A stretch of DNA of 64,000 nt from Pantoea sp. Cy-639 (GCF_011752525.1 NZ_VWXI01000015.1:82786-146785), one strand, 5' to 3'; positions 8,941 through 17,280 are shown, counted from the stretch's first letter. Notes: generated from the letters alone by a model not told the origin. A program made the numbers and translations.

Positions 8941-10482
8941 ATGAATGAATACACAGAAGCCGGACGCCCACCCGATGCGGCGTCCGACTCGGGCAACACC
9001 CAGCGCAGCAAGGGCCTGGCCAAGGGCCGCCTCGGTCTGCTGGCCAGCGTCGTGCTGGGCATTTCCACCATCGCCCCGGTCTACACCCTCACCGGCGCGC
9101 TCGGCCCGACCGTGCGCGAAGTCGGCGCGCACCTGCCGGCGGTGTTCATCGTCGGCTTCCTGCCGATGCTGCTGGTGGCCCTGGGCTACCGCGAACTGAA
9201 CTCGGCGGAGCCCGACAGCGGCACCTCCTTTACCTGGTCGGCCCGTGCCTTCGGTCCGATGATCGGCTGGATCGGCGGCTGGGGGCTGGTGGTCGCCACG
9301 ACCATCGTGCTGTCCAACCTGGCGGGCGTGGCGGTCGATTTCTTCTATCTGTTCCTCGCCCAGATCACCGGCAACCAGGAGTTGGCGGCGCTGGCGGACA
9401 ATCTATTGGTGAACATCACCACCTGTTGTGTGTTCATTGCCCTGGCGGTGTGGATCTGTTGTCGCGGCATGGCCACTACCATGACGGTGCAGTATGGCCT
9501 GGTGGCCCTGCAACTGATGGTGCTGATCGGCTTTGCCTTCGCCGCTTTCGGTGAGACCACCGCGCCGCCGCCGCTGGAATTCGACTTCGCCTGGTTCAAC
9601 CCGTTCGGCGTCGAATCGTTCTCGGCGTTCGCCGCTGGGCTGTCGCTGTCGATTTTCATCTTCTGGGGCTGGGACGTGTGCCTGACCGTCAGCGAAGAGT
9701 CGGTCGGCAGCGACGAGGTGCCAGGCAAGGCCGCCACCTGGACCGTACTGCTGATTCTCGGTCTGTATCTGCTCACCGCCATCGCCACCCTGCAGTTCGC
9801 CGGGATCAGCGAACATGGCCTGGGCCTGGGTAACCCGCGTATCCAGGAGAACGTCTTCGCCCACCTGGCCGGTCCGGTCATGGGGCCATTGGCGATCCTG
9901 ATGTCCATCGCGGTGCTGGCCAGCACCGCGGCCTCGCTGCAGTCGACCTTCGTCTCGCCGGCTCGCACCCTGCTTGCCATGGGCTACTACGGCGCGGTGC
10001 CACAGCGTTTCGCCAAGGTTTGTCCGCGCTCGCAGACTCCGCGTTACGCGACCATCTGCGCCGGCATCGCCGCAGGGCTGTTCTACGTGACCATGCGGAC
10101 CCTGAGCGAAAACGTGCTGGCCGACACCATCACGGCCCTGGGCATGATGATCTGCTTCTACTACTCGCTGACCGCGTTCGCCTGCGTGTGGTACTTCCGC
10201 CACAGCCTGTTCGACAGCGTGCGCCACTTCTTCATGCGCGGCGTCTGCCCGCTGGTGGGTGGGGTGATCCTGTCGGTGATCTTCGTGCGCACGGCCATCG
10301 ACAGCGCCTCGCCGGAGTTCGGCAGCGGCTCGCATGTGGCCGGATTGGGGCTGGTGTTCGTGATCGCGGCGATCATCTCGGCGCTGGGGATCGTGCTGAT
10401 GATGTTGTCGCGGCTGCGGGCACCGGCGTATTTCCTCGGCGCTACATTGCGTCAGCAGGCGACCATTCAGTTGCAGGAATAA
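8941..10482 (+). CDS. APC-superfamily amino acid/polyamine permease
   Basis: A 513-residue integral inner-membrane transporter of the amino acid-polyamine-organocation superfamily. About 12 hydrophobic segments are visible, beginning LGLLASVVLGISTIAPVYTL with the conserved helix-1 break, and a second conserved segment near SGTSFTWSARAFGPMIGWIGGWG. It follows puuD by 113 bases on the same strand, so the likely substrate is putrescine or a related amine/amino acid; this is inferred from context. I see no strong ribosome-binding site at ATG 8941. The gene is followed by a REP palindrome. Confidence 0.87.
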   Translation: MNEYTEAGRPPDAASDSGNTQRSKGLAKGRLGLLASVVLGISTIAPVYTLTGALGPTVREVGAHLPAVFIVGFLPMLLVALGYRELNSAEPDSGTSFTWSARAFGPMIGWIGGWGLVVATTIVLSNLAGVAVDFFYLFLAQITGNQELAALADNLLVNITTCCVFIALAVWICCRGMATTMTVQYGLVALQLMVLIGFAFAAFGETTAPPPLEFDFAWFNPFGVESFSAFAAGLSLSIFIFWGWDVCLTVSEESVGSDEVPGKAATWTVLLILGLYLLTAIATLQFAGISEHGLGLGNPRIQENVFAHLAGPVMGPLAILMSIAVLASTAASLQSTFVSPARTLLAMGYYGAVPQRFAKVCPRSQTPRYATICAGIAAGLFYVTMRTLSENVLADTITALGMMICFYYSLTAFACVWYFRHSLFDSVRHFFMRGVCPLVGGVILSVIFVRTAIDSASPEFGSGSHVAGLGLVFVIAAIISALGIVLMMLSRLRAPAYFLGATLRQQATIQLQE

Positions 10483-10491
10483 GGAAGGCCA

Positions 10492-10543
10492 TTGCGGGAT
10501 CAGCCCGCTCCCACGTGGGGGCGGGCTGGTTTCGCGATGCTCT
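10492..10543. repeat. REP palindrome
   Basis: Inverted copies of the REP core (GCGGGATCAGCCCGCTCCCA and GGGGCGGGCTGGTTTCGCGA) between the convergent permease and gmk genes. Confidence 0.75.
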
Positions 10544-10545
10544 GT

Positions 10546-11166
10546 TCAGCCGATCAGCTGCTTCAGCAAGGCGCCATGACGCGCCTGCTGCTTGTCCAGC
10601 AGCAACCGGTTCGAGGCGAATACCGCCTTCATCTCGTCCAGGGCCACGGCGAAATCGTCGTTGATGATGACGTACTCGTATTCGTCGTAGTGCACCATCT
10701 CGCTGACCGCTTCCTTCATGCGTCCGGCAATGATCTCTTCACTGTCCTGGCCGCGGCCATCCAGGCGCTGGCGCAGGGCTTCCTGGCTGGGCGGCAGGAT
10801 GAAGATCGAACGTGCCTCAGGCATCAGCTTGCGTACTTGCTGCGCGCCCTGCCAGTCGATCTCCAGGATCAGGTCGTAGCCCTGGTCGAGGGTTTCCTGC
10901 AACGCGCTGCGCGAGGTGCCGTAGAAGTTGCCGAACACTTCGGCGTGCTCGAGGAAGTCACCCTTGGCGATCAGGGCCCGGAACTCTTCGTGGACCACGA
11001 AGTGGTAGTTCACCCCGTGCGCTTCGCCCGGGCGCATGGCGCGGGTGGTGTGGGAGACCGAGACGCGTACGCGCGGGTCGTCCTTGATCAGGGCCGTGAC
11101 CAGGCTGGTCTTGCCGGCGCCGGAGGGTGCCGAGACGATGTAGAGGGTGCCGCTGCTGTGGTTCAT
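10546..11166 (-). CDS. gmk: Guanylate kinase
   Basis: A 206-residue guanylate kinase that phosphorylates GMP to GDP with ATP. The P-loop SAPSGAGKTS is at about residues 9-18, followed by the GMP-binding region VSHTTRAMRPGE and GVNYHF, and LILEIDWQGAQQVR. Start ATG 11166 (MNHSSGTLYIVS) matches the family; a longer in-frame ORF is not needed. It follows yicC by 13 bases on the same strand, the usual yicC-gmk arrangement. Confidence 0.97.
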   Translation of the reverse strand: MNHSSGTLYIVSAPSGAGKTSLVTALIKDDPRVRVSVSHTTRAMRPGEAHGVNYHFVVHEEFRALIAKGDFLEHAEVFGNFYGTSRSALQETLDQGYDLILEIDWQGAQQVRKLMPEARSIFILPPSQEALRQRLDGRGQDSEEIIAGRMKEAVSEMVHYDEYEYVIINDDFAVALDEMKAVFASNRLLLDKQQARHGALLKQLIG

Positions 11167-11179
11167 GGTAGGGGTGGCC

Positions 11180-12043
11180 TTACTCGATGTTCTGTACTTG
11201 TTCACGCATTTGTTCGATCAGCACCTTCAGGTTTACCGCCGCCTGGGTGCTGCGTGGGTCGAAGGCCTTGGAGCCAAGGGTGTTGGCCTCGCGGTTGAGT
11301 TCCTGCATCAGGAAGTCCAGGCGCCGGCCGGCGGCGCCGCCGGACTTGAGCACACGCCGCACTTCGGTGACGTGGGTGCTGAGACGATCCAGCTCTTCGG
11401 CGACGTCGCTCTTCTGTGCCAGCAGCACCATTTCCTGCTCCAGGCGCTGTGGGTCGAGTTCGGCCTGCATGTCGTGGAAGCGGTCGAGGATCTTCTGGCG
11501 TTGCACGGCCAGCATCTGTGGTACCAGGGCGCGCAGGGTGGCGACTTCGCTGGCCATGCTGTCCAGGCGCTCGTTGATCAGCCGGGCCAGTTCGACACCT
11601 TCGCGCTGGCGACCGGCCTTGAGTTCGGCCAGTGCCTCGTCGAACAGGGCGACGGCTTCGGCGTTGAGGGCCTGCGGGTCCGCCGCGTCGCCCACCAGCA
11701 CGCCTGGCCAGGCCAGGACTTCCAATGGATTCAGCGGGGCCGGTTGCTTGATCAGGCTGGCCACGGTCTCGGCGGCGGCGACCAGCTGCGCGGCGCGTTC
11801 GCGATCGACCTGCAGGGGTTTGCCGGCGTGGTCGTCGGCCAGGCGCAGGGTGCATTCGACCTTGCCGCGCGACAGGCCTTGCCGCAGGCCTTCACGCACC
11901 GCGCCTTCGAGGTCGCGCAGGGCTTCGGGCAAGCGCAGGTGAGGTTCGAGGTAGCGATGGTTGACCGAGCGCAGCTCCCAGGTCAGGGTGCCCTGGCTGC
12001 CGGCGCGCTCGACGCGGGCAAAAGCGGTCATGCTGTGCACCAT
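11180..12043 (-). CDS. yicC: YicC family endoribonuclease-like protein
   Basis: A 287-residue YicC/YloC protein. It begins MVHSMTAFAR, the family signature, and carries the C-terminal DUF1732 block with GSKAFDPRSTQAAVNLKVLIEQMREQVQNIE. Family members have been described as RNases that act on small RNAs; I infer the same here. It is transcribed towards gmk and divergent from rph, the conserved yicC/rph arrangement. I chose ATG 12043 because the signature begins there. Confidence 0.93.
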   Translation of the reverse strand: MVHSMTAFARVERAGSQGTLTWELRSVNHRYLEPHLRLPEALRDLEGAVREGLRQGLSRGKVECTLRLADDHAGKPLQVDRERAAQLVAAAETVASLIKQPAPLNPLEVLAWPGVLVGDAADPQALNAEAVALFDEALAELKAGRQREGVELARLINERLDSMASEVATLRALVPQMLAVQRQKILDRFHDMQAELDPQRLEQEMVLLAQKSDVAEELDRLSTHVTEVRRVLKSGGAAGRRLDFLMQELNREANTLGSKAFDPRSTQAAVNLKVLIEQMREQVQNIE

Positions 12044-12101
12044 GGGGAATACCTCGCGTAGTCGGGGGAACGGGGGCAGCCTTCGGGCCGCAAGGCGCAG
12101 G

Positions 12102-12131
12102 ATTGTAGCGCAGTGCGAGCCGGGCGCCCAA
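12102..12131 (-). promoter_or_regulatory. Candidate sigma-70 promoter of yicC-gmk
   Basis: On the minus strand, TTGGGC (complement of 12126-12131), an 18-base spacer and TACAAT (complement of 12102-12107), about 58 bases upstream of the yicC start. Confidence 0.45.
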
Positions 12132-12203
12132 TCCAGCCATGCTACAGCGCTGCCCGCGGGTGTTGGGAAAAGGCGACAGGCTGTGCCGGGTACGACGATA
12201 GGC

Positions 12204-12232
12204 ATGTCCTCACCGGACGTCGGGCTCTATAA
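12204..12232 (+). promoter_or_regulatory. Candidate promoter of rph
   Basis: A perfect -10 box TATAAT at 12227-12232, 39 bases before the rph start. The -35 position (TGTCCT, 12204-12209) is weak. Confidence 0.45.
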
Positions 12233-12270
12233 TGCTCGGCAGATTCAAAGTCCCGGTACAGGTATCCCAG

Positions 12271-12993
12271 ATGAAACGTCCAAGTGGTCGCGCCGCCGAT
12301 CAGCTCCGCTCGATCCGCATTACCCGCAACTACACCAAGCACGCCGAGGGGTCGGTACTGGTCGAGTTCGGTGACACCAAGGTCATCTGCACGGTCAGCG
12401 TCGAAAATGGTGTTCCCCGCTTCCTCAAAGGCCAGGGCCAAGGCTGGCTGACTGCCGAATACGGCATGCTGCCGCGCTCCACTGGCGAGCGTAACCAGCG
12501 CGAGGCCAGCCGTGGCAAGCAAGGTGGCCGCACCCTCGAGATCCAGCGTCTGATCGGCCGCTCCCTGCGCGCTGCGCTGGACATGAGCAAGCTCGGCGAT
12601 ATCACTCTCTATGTCGACTGCGACGTGATCCAGGCCGATGGCGGCACCCGCACCGCGTCGATCACCGGTGCCATGGTCGCCCTGTGCGACGCCCTGGCGG
12701 TGATCAAGAAACGTGGCGGCCTGAAGGGCGGCAACCCGCTCAAGCACATGATCGCCGCGGTGTCGGTGGGCATGTACCAGGGCGAGGCCGTGCTCGACCT
12801 CGACTACCTCGAGGACTCGGCAGCCGAGACCGACCTGAACGTGGTCATGACCAGCGCCGGTGGTTTCATCGAGGTGCAAGGCACCGCCGAGGGCGCACCG
12901 TTCCAGCCTGAAGACTTCAACGCCATGCTGGCGCTGGCGCAGAAGGGCATGGCGGAGATCTTCGAGCTGCAGACGGCCGCGCTGGCTGACTGA
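12271..12993 (+). CDS. rph: Ribonuclease PH
   Basis: A 240-residue phosphorolytic 3'-5' exoribonuclease that trims tRNA 3' ends. Motifs are MKRPSGRAADQLRSIRITRNYTKHAEGSVLVEFGDTKVICT region at the N-terminus, GWLTAEYGMLPRST, the RLIGRSLRAA phosphate-binding helix and DCDVIQADGGTRTASITGA. Length matches full-length RNase PH, unlike the frameshifted gene of E. coli K-12. ATG 12271 starts the conserved N-terminus. A small DUF4870 membrane-protein gene follows 22 bases later. Confidence 0.97.
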   Translation: MKRPSGRAADQLRSIRITRNYTKHAEGSVLVEFGDTKVICTVSVENGVPRFLKGQGQGWLTAEYGMLPRSTGERNQREASRGKQGGRTLEIQRLIGRSLRAALDMSKLGDITLYVDCDVIQADGGTRTASITGAMVALCDALAVIKKRGGLKGGNPLKHMIAAVSVGMYQGEAVLDLDYLEDSAAETDLNVVMTSAGGFIEVQGTAEGAPFQPEDFNAMLALAQKGMAEIFELQTAALAD

Positions 12994-13015
12994 AGGCCGT
13001 GACAGGGAGGTGCGA

Positions 13016-13384
13016 ATGAACGACGTGGATCTGCCCGTCACCCCGCCCAACGCCGATGTACGGCAGTGGGCGATGTTCTGTCACCTCTCGGCGCTGCTCG
13101 GGTTGGTGATGCCGCTGGGGCATCTGCTCGGGCCACTGGTGCTGTGGCACCTCAAGCGCGAGCAGGACCCCTTCATCGATGCGCAGGGCAAGGAGGCGCT
13201 GAACTTCCAGATCAGCGTCACCCTCGCCAGCTTCGTCTGCTTCATGCTGATGTTCGTATTCATCGGCATCGTGCTGTTCGCCATGCTGATGGTGGCGGTG
13301 CTGATCCTGATCATCCTGGCGGCGGTGAAGGCCAATGAGGGCAAGGCGTACCGCTATCCATGGATCTGGCGGCCGATCAAATAG
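13016..13384 (+). CDS. DUF4870 (Tic20-like) membrane protein
   Basis: A 122-residue protein with the DUF4870 pattern: RQWAMFCHLSALLG, a first hydrophobic helix reading GLVMPLGHLLGPLVLW, a charged HLKREQDPFIDAQGKEALNFQIS segment, a long double hydrophobic stretch (about 65-105) and a short basic tail. Family function is not established. AGGGAGG seven bases before ATG 13016 decides the start. It is likely co-transcribed with rph and ends at a strong terminator. Confidence 0.85.
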   Translation: MNDVDLPVTPPNADVRQWAMFCHLSALLGLVMPLGHLLGPLVLWHLKREQDPFIDAQGKEALNFQISVTLASFVCFMLMFVFIGIVLFAMLMVAVLILIILAAVKANEGKAYRYPWIWRPIK

Positions 13385-13413
13385 AAAACGGGGCCTGAAG
13401 CGGCCCCGTTTTC
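13384..13413. terminator. Bidirectional intrinsic terminator
   Basis: Hairpin AAAACGGGGCC / GGCCCCGTTTT with a short loop and flanking A and T runs on both sides, between the convergent DUF4870 and crc genes. Confidence 0.85.
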
Positions 13414-13417
13414 ATGT

Positions 13418-14197
13418 TCAGATGGTCAACGTCCAGTCGTAGTCGACGATCAGCGGCGCATGGCGCGAGAAGCGCGGTTGGCGCGGCAGACGGGCATTGC
13501 GCACGAAGCGGCGCAGGCCTGGGGTGAGGATCTGGTAGTCGAAGCGATAACCCAGGTTGAGCATCTCGGCCTGTTCGTTATCCGGCCACCAACTGTACTG
13601 GTCACCTTCGCGGCTGACTTCGCGCAGGGCATCGACATAGCCCATGTCGCCGGTGATCGCGTCCATCCAGGCGCGTTCCGGTGGCAGGAAACCGACCGAC
13701 TGCTGGCTGTCGCGCCAGTTCTTGATGTCGAGCTTCTGCTGCGCCACGTAGAACGAGCCGCAATAGATGTATTCGCGGCGCTTGCGGCGCTGCTTGTCCA
13801 GGTACTTGGCGAAGTCGTCCATCAACTTGAACTTCTGGTTCAGGTCTTCGTCGCCGTTCATGCCCGAAGGCAGCAGCAGGCTGGCAATACTTACCTTGTC
13901 GAAATCCGCTTGCAGGTAGCGCCCGTAACGGTCGGCCGTCTCGAAGCCCAGGCCGGTGATGACTGCCTTGGGCTGCATGCGCGAGTAAAGTGCCACGCCA
14001 CCTTGGGTGGGCACCTCCGCATCGCAGGCGTAAAGGAAATAGCCATCGAGCTGGAAAGCTGGGTCATCGAGTTCAAAGGCCGAGGCGCGGGTATCCTGAA
14101 GGCAGATGACGTCGGCATTCTGGGCTTGCAGCCAGCTGAGCAATCCACGCTCGGCCGCAGCCTGAATGCCATTCACGTTCACACTGATGATCCGCAT
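13418..14197 (-). CDS. crc: Catabolite repression control protein Crc
   Basis: A 259-residue protein of the exonuclease III/endonuclease-phosphatase fold. Crc acts with Hfq at A-rich target sites in mRNAs to block translation of catabolic genes in Pseudomonas. The protein begins MRIISVNVNGIQAAAERGLLSWL and contains the conserved ADVICLQDTRAS and CGSFYVAQQKLDIKNW blocks; nuclease residues are partly changed relative to exonuclease III, as expected for Crc. The start is ATG 14197. It is divergent from pyrE (81 bases apart), the usual Pseudomonas arrangement. Several catabolic genes in this window are plausible targets. Confidence 0.96.
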   Translation of the reverse strand: MRIISVNVNGIQAAAERGLLSWLQAQNADVICLQDTRASAFELDDPAFQLDGYFLYACDAEVPTQGGVALYSRMQPKAVITGLGFETADRYGRYLQADFDKVSIASLLLPSGMNGDEDLNQKFKLMDDFAKYLDKQRRKRREYIYCGSFYVAQQKLDIKNWRDSQQSVGFLPPERAWMDAITGDMGYVDALREVSREGDQYSWWPDNEQAEMLNLGYRFDYQILTPGLRRFVRNARLPRQPRFSRHAPLIVDYDWTLTI

Positions 14198-14277
14198 AAA
14201 TGGCCCCAAAAATCTCGTGCGTGTATGATACCCGAGCTCAACACATTTAGCTAAATCCGTGGTGTCCGGGACTCTTC

Positions 14278-14919
14278 ATGCAGCCGTATCAGCGCGACTT
14301 CATCCGTTTTGCCATCGAACGCGGCGTTCTGCGTTTCGGTGAGTTCACTCTGAAATCGGGGCGTACCAGCCCGTACTTCTTCAATGCCGGCCTGTTCAAC
14401 ACAGGTTCCGCCCTTGCCCAGCTGGGGCGTTGCTACGCCGCCGCCATCGTCGACAGCAAGATTCCGTTCGACGTGCTGTTCGGCCCGGCCTACAAGGGCA
14501 TTCCGCTGGCTGCGGCCACCGCGGTGGCCCTGGCCGAGCAACATCAGCTCGACATGCCCTGGTGCTTCAATCGCAAGGAAGCCAAGGACCATGGCGAGGG
14601 TGGCAGCCTGGTCGGCGCACCGCTGGCCGGCGACGTGCTGATCATCGACGACGTGATCACCGCGGGCACTGCCATCCGCGAGGTCATGCAGATCATCAAC
14701 GCCCAGCAGGCCAAGGCCGCTGGCGTGCTGATCGCGCTGAACCGCGAGGAGCGTGGCAATGGCGAGCTTTCGGCGATCCAGGAGGTCGAGCGTGACTTCG
14801 GTATCCCGGTAGTGAGCATCGTCTCGCTGACCCAGGTGCTGGAGTACCTGGCCGACGATCCGCAGCTCAAGCAGCACCTGCCGGCCGTCGAGGCCTACCG
14901 CGCCCAGTACGGCATTTGA
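14278..14919 (+). CDS. pyrE: Orotate phosphoribosyltransferase
   Basis: A 213-residue enzyme that makes orotidine 5'-phosphate from orotate and PRPP in pyrimidine synthesis. The PRPP-binding motif VLIIDDVITAGTAIRE is at about residues 121-136, with the upstream FGPAYKGIPLA loop and catalytic Lys region NRKEAKDHGEGG. Length and ends match the bacterial family. It is monocistronic, with an intrinsic terminator 17 bases downstream. Confidence 0.97.
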   Translation: MQPYQRDFIRFAIERGVLRFGEFTLKSGRTSPYFFNAGLFNTGSALAQLGRCYAAAIVDSKIPFDVLFGPAYKGIPLAAATAVALAEQHQLDMPWCFNRKEAKDHGEGGSLVGAPLAGDVLIIDDVITAGTAIREVMQIINAQQAKAAGVLIALNREERGNGELSAIQEVERDFGIPVVSIVSLTQVLEYLADDPQLKQHLPAVEAYRAQYGI

Positions 14920-14935
14920 CGTAGCCGCGACAAGC

Positions 14936-14962
14936 AAAAGGCGACCTGAGGGTCGCCTTTTT
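14936..14962 (+). terminator. Intrinsic terminator of pyrE
   Basis: Stem GGCGACC / GGTCGCC extended by AAAA/TTTT pairs, loop TGAG, followed by a T run. It could serve both strands. Confidence 0.85.
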
Positions 14963-14974
14963 CATGCGTGTCTG

Positions 14975-15181
14975 TCAGCGTCCGTTGGGGTAGGGATCCT
15001 GTGCCGCGTCGCCGCGACCGCTGAGAATCTTCCATGCGCGCTTAGGGTGGGAGTTGGCATCGAAGGCGGGGCAGGGTGGCAACGACTTCTTGCTCTGGTT
15101 GGAGTACTTGTAGCCGCAGTCCGCACATGCGTAGCTGCCTGCGGAGACATCGCTGCCGTAGGGCACCTCGTCTTTTTTCAT
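14975..15181 (-). CDS. Small zinc-ribbon-like protein
   Basis: A 68-residue hydrophilic protein beginning MKKDEVPYGSDVSAGSYACADCGYKY. The CxxC at about residues 19-22, with a third Cys in LPPCPAF, resembles the one-knuckle zinc-ribbon proteins annotated in pseudomonads. Function is unknown. AGGAG upstream of ATG 15181 (reading from the minus strand) supports translation. It has no operon partner: pyrE ends opposite, and about 150 bases separate it from the DUF799 lipoprotein. Confidence 0.75.
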   Translation of the reverse strand: MKKDEVPYGSDVSAGSYACADCGYKYSNQSKKSLPPCPAFDANSHPKRAWKILSGRGDAAQDPYPNGR

Positions 15182-15283
15182 CGCTGGATCTCCTATATGT
15201 GAGAAGTGTCCATGCTAATCAGGCGATGAAAGCAGATGTTGTAGTACCCATCCTGCGCATCTGTGGGATAGTTCCGCCAATCA

Positions 15284-15333
15284 TCGCAGAGCAAGCCTGT
15301 GCCGATTCTGGCGCGGGCTTGCCCCACGATGAT
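15284..15333. repeat. Degenerate REP-like palindrome
   Basis: GCAGAGCAAGCCTGTGCC facing GGCGCGGGCTTGCCCCACGA, a decayed version of the REP pairs seen elsewhere in the window. Confidence 0.5.
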
Positions 15334-15339
15334 CCCCGG

Positions 15340-15999
15340 TCAGTCGGTACCGTACTTCGGCGAACGGGGTCCGTAGAGGATTCCGCCATTCGGGTTGGGC
15401 GACAGCAGGCGAGCGCTGGTCATGCCGGCGATCGGATAACCGGCGTCGTCCTGCACGCTGCTGATCACCTGGTTGATGGCTGCCGTGATCAGCATGCCGA
15501 TCAGGCCGCCCTGGTTCTGCCGGCCTTCCTCGCTGGACGCGGTGGCGCTGCCGGTCCACAGGGTGGCGCCGGTCTTCAGGTCGACCAGCTTGGCGCTGGC
15601 GGTGACGATGGTCGCGCTGCTGAGGATCATGTAGCGCGTGCCATAGTCGCTGACGGTCACGTACAGGCCCGCGTCGGCACCGAAGATCTCCTGCAGCTTG
15701 GCGGTCGGCAGCTGATGGATGTCAGCCGAGGTGGTCATGCCGTTCTGACGGAAGGTCTCGTCCACCAAGGCGACCGGCATCACATAGTAGCCGGCTTCGG
15801 CCAGCGGATAGGTGGCCTGGGACAGCATGCTGTAGGTGGCCTTGACGTCCGGCGACTCGTTCAGCGGTGGCAGGATCAGGATCGATTTCGGCCGGCTCTG
15901 CTTGTAGGCCGAATAGTCGATGCTCTTGCGCTCGGCGCAGCCGGCGAACAGCGCCAGCACGCAGGCGCCGACGACCAGGCGGGTGAAGTGCTTGATCAC
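15340..15999 (-). CDS. DUF799 lipoprotein (GNA1162 family)
   Basis: A 219-residue lipoprotein with signal MIKHFTRLVVGACVLALFAG and lipobox Cys (FAGC, about residue 21). The mature part contains SILILPPLNESPDVKATYSMLSQATYPLAEAGYYVMP, typical of DUF799/GNA1162-like proteins, whose fold resembles the periplasmic part of CsgG/TolB-N type assemblies. It is the third gene of a CsgG-DUF4810-DUF799 operon: its start overlaps the stop of the DUF4810 gene by four bases. Such trios are predicted to form an envelope export or secretion complex; the substrate is unknown. Confidence 0.87.
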   Translation of the reverse strand: MIKHFTRLVVGACVLALFAGCAERKSIDYSAYKQSRPKSILILPPLNESPDVKATYSMLSQATYPLAEAGYYVMPVALVDETFRQNGMTTSADIHQLPTAKLQEIFGADAGLYVTVSDYGTRYMILSSATIVTASAKLVDLKTGATLWTGSATASSEEGRQNQGGLIGMLITAAINQVISSVQDDAGYPIAGMTSARLLSPNPNGGILYGPRSPKYGTD

Positions 16000-16364
16000 G
16001 GCTTGGCTCCTTTGCTGGCGTTGTTCATCAGGAAGTCCATGTACTTCGCCGACTCAGGGAACAGCGCCTTCTCGGTGCGCAATTGCTGGATCATCTGGTC
16101 GTCCTTGCCCAGGCTCGAGTACAGCAGGCCCAGTTGCGCGTGGTAGCCCGGTGGCACCGCGCCGTTCTTGGCCTTGATCTTTTCCAGGTCGCGCTCCAGG
16201 GCGATGACCTGCTCTTCCTTGGCGTCGCCCTTGAGGTAGCTGTAGACCTGGGGCTGATAGCTTTCCCACTGGTACAGCGGTTTGGGCGAGTTGCAGCCGG
16301 CCAGCAGGGCGCTGCCCAGCAGCAGCCCGACGGCAGTGCGCCAGGCTGGTGTGGTGATACGCAT
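15996..16364 (-). CDS. DUF4810 lipoprotein
   Basis: A 122-residue lipoprotein: signal with LLLGSALLAG then Cys 24 (lipobox LLAGC), followed by LYQWESYQPQVYSYLKG, the DUF4810 hallmark, and a short helical region resembling a TPR pair (GYHAQLGLLYSSLGKDDQMIQQLRTEK). Start ATG 16364 puts the signal at the N-terminus. It is the middle gene of the three-lipoprotein operon, 26 bases after the CsgG-like gene and overlapping the DUF799 gene by four bases, so translation is probably coupled. Confidence 0.87.
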   Translation of the reverse strand: MRITTPAWRTAVGLLLGSALLAGCNSPKPLYQWESYQPQVYSYLKGDAKEEQVIALERDLEKIKAKNGAVPPGYHAQLGLLYSSLGKDDQMIQQLRTEKALFPESAKYMDFLMNNASKGAKP

Positions 16365-16390
16365 CGAACGTTCTTCCTTGTGTGGTCCGC

Positions 16391-17071
16391 TTACTGGGCC
16401 TGTGGTTTCCACTGGCCGCTCTCGACGGCGCCGACCAGCTTGTTCACGGCTTCGCGCATGGCCAGGTCGAGGACCTTGCCATTGAGGGTCGAGTCATAGC
16501 TGGCGGTACCGCCGAAGCCGATGATCTCGCGGTTGGACAGGGCGTACTCACCCGCGCCCTGGCTGGAATAGACCACTTCCGAAGTGCTGATGTTGACGAT
16601 GTTCAGCGCCACCTTGGCATAGGCGATCTGGGTCTTGCCGCGGCCGAGGATGCCGAACAGCTGATGGTCGCCGACTTCCTTGCGGCCGAACTCGGTCACG
16701 TCGCCGGTGACCACGAAGTCCGCGCCTTTCAGGCGCTGGGCCTGGCCCTTGATCGCCGCTTCCTGCTGGATCTCGCCCATGTTGTCGCGATCGAGCACGT
16801 TGAAGCGGTTGGTCTGTTGCAGGTGGGTGATCAGGATGGTCTTGGCCTGGCCGCCGAGGCGGTCGACGCCGTCGGAGAAGATGCCGCGCATGTAGCTGGA
16901 GCGGTTGTCGAACTTGCCCACGGCGATCGGCGTGCGTACGCCGCTGTAGGGACGGTTGACGCTCTCGACCTGCTGCACGGCGACAGCGGTGGATGTTTCG
17001 GTGGCGCAGCCGGCGATGGACCCGACAGCCAGGGCGACTGCCAGCACGAGTCCTTGTGATGCGTATTTCAC
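16391..17071 (-). CDS. CsgG/HfaB-like lipoprotein
   Basis: A 226-residue CsgG-domain lipoprotein, the pore-forming family of curli secretion. GTG 17071 is preceded by GGAG at a seven-base spacing and directly gives a lipoprotein signal (KYASQGLVLAVALAVGSIAG then Cys), so I prefer it to an in-frame ATG at 17116 without a ribosome-binding site. The body has TPIAVGKFDNRSSYMRGIF, DRLGGQAKTILITHLQQTNRFNVLDRDNM and GADFVVTGDVTEFG, matching CsgG's nucleotide-binding-like fold. No curli subunit genes (csgA/B) are nearby, so this is not a curli operon. First gene of the trio. Confidence 0.87.
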   Translation of the reverse strand: MKYASQGLVLAVALAVGSIAGCATETSTAVAVQQVESVNRPYSGVRTPIAVGKFDNRSSYMRGIFSDGVDRLGGQAKTILITHLQQTNRFNVLDRDNMGEIQQEAAIKGQAQRLKGADFVVTGDVTEFGRKEVGDHQLFGILGRGKTQIAYAKVALNIVNISTSEVVYSSQGAGEYALSNREIIGFGGTASYDSTLNGKVLDLAMREAVNKLVGAVESGQWKPQAQ

Positions 17072-17211
17072 GCGTGTACTCCAGATGGGTGGAAGCAAAT
17101 TGCTATTGGCCTTCATTTGGCCACGTTGTTTCGGCAGCTTATCTGGAATCTTGACGGTGAAACATGAAAATGATGGCCACAAGCCATCTTTTTCTGGGTG
17201 CTCGCCTGAAT

Positions 17212-17271
17212 GCATCGCGGGGCAAGCCCGCTGCCACGATCATGTGTGGAAGCAGGCTTGCCCCGCGCTGG
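17212..17271. repeat. REP palindrome pair
   Basis: CATCGCGGGGCAAGCCCGCT facing GCAGGCTTGCCCCGCGCT, between the CsgG-like gene's upstream region and the 3' end of argB. Confidence 0.8.
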
Positions 17272-17280
17272 GGAGCTGGA

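Noticed and set aside
17117..17215. N-terminal extension of the CsgG-like protein from ATG 17116 or further upstream
   Set aside because: The lipoprotein signal would be internal and there is no ribosome-binding site; GTG 17071 has GGAG at the right distance.
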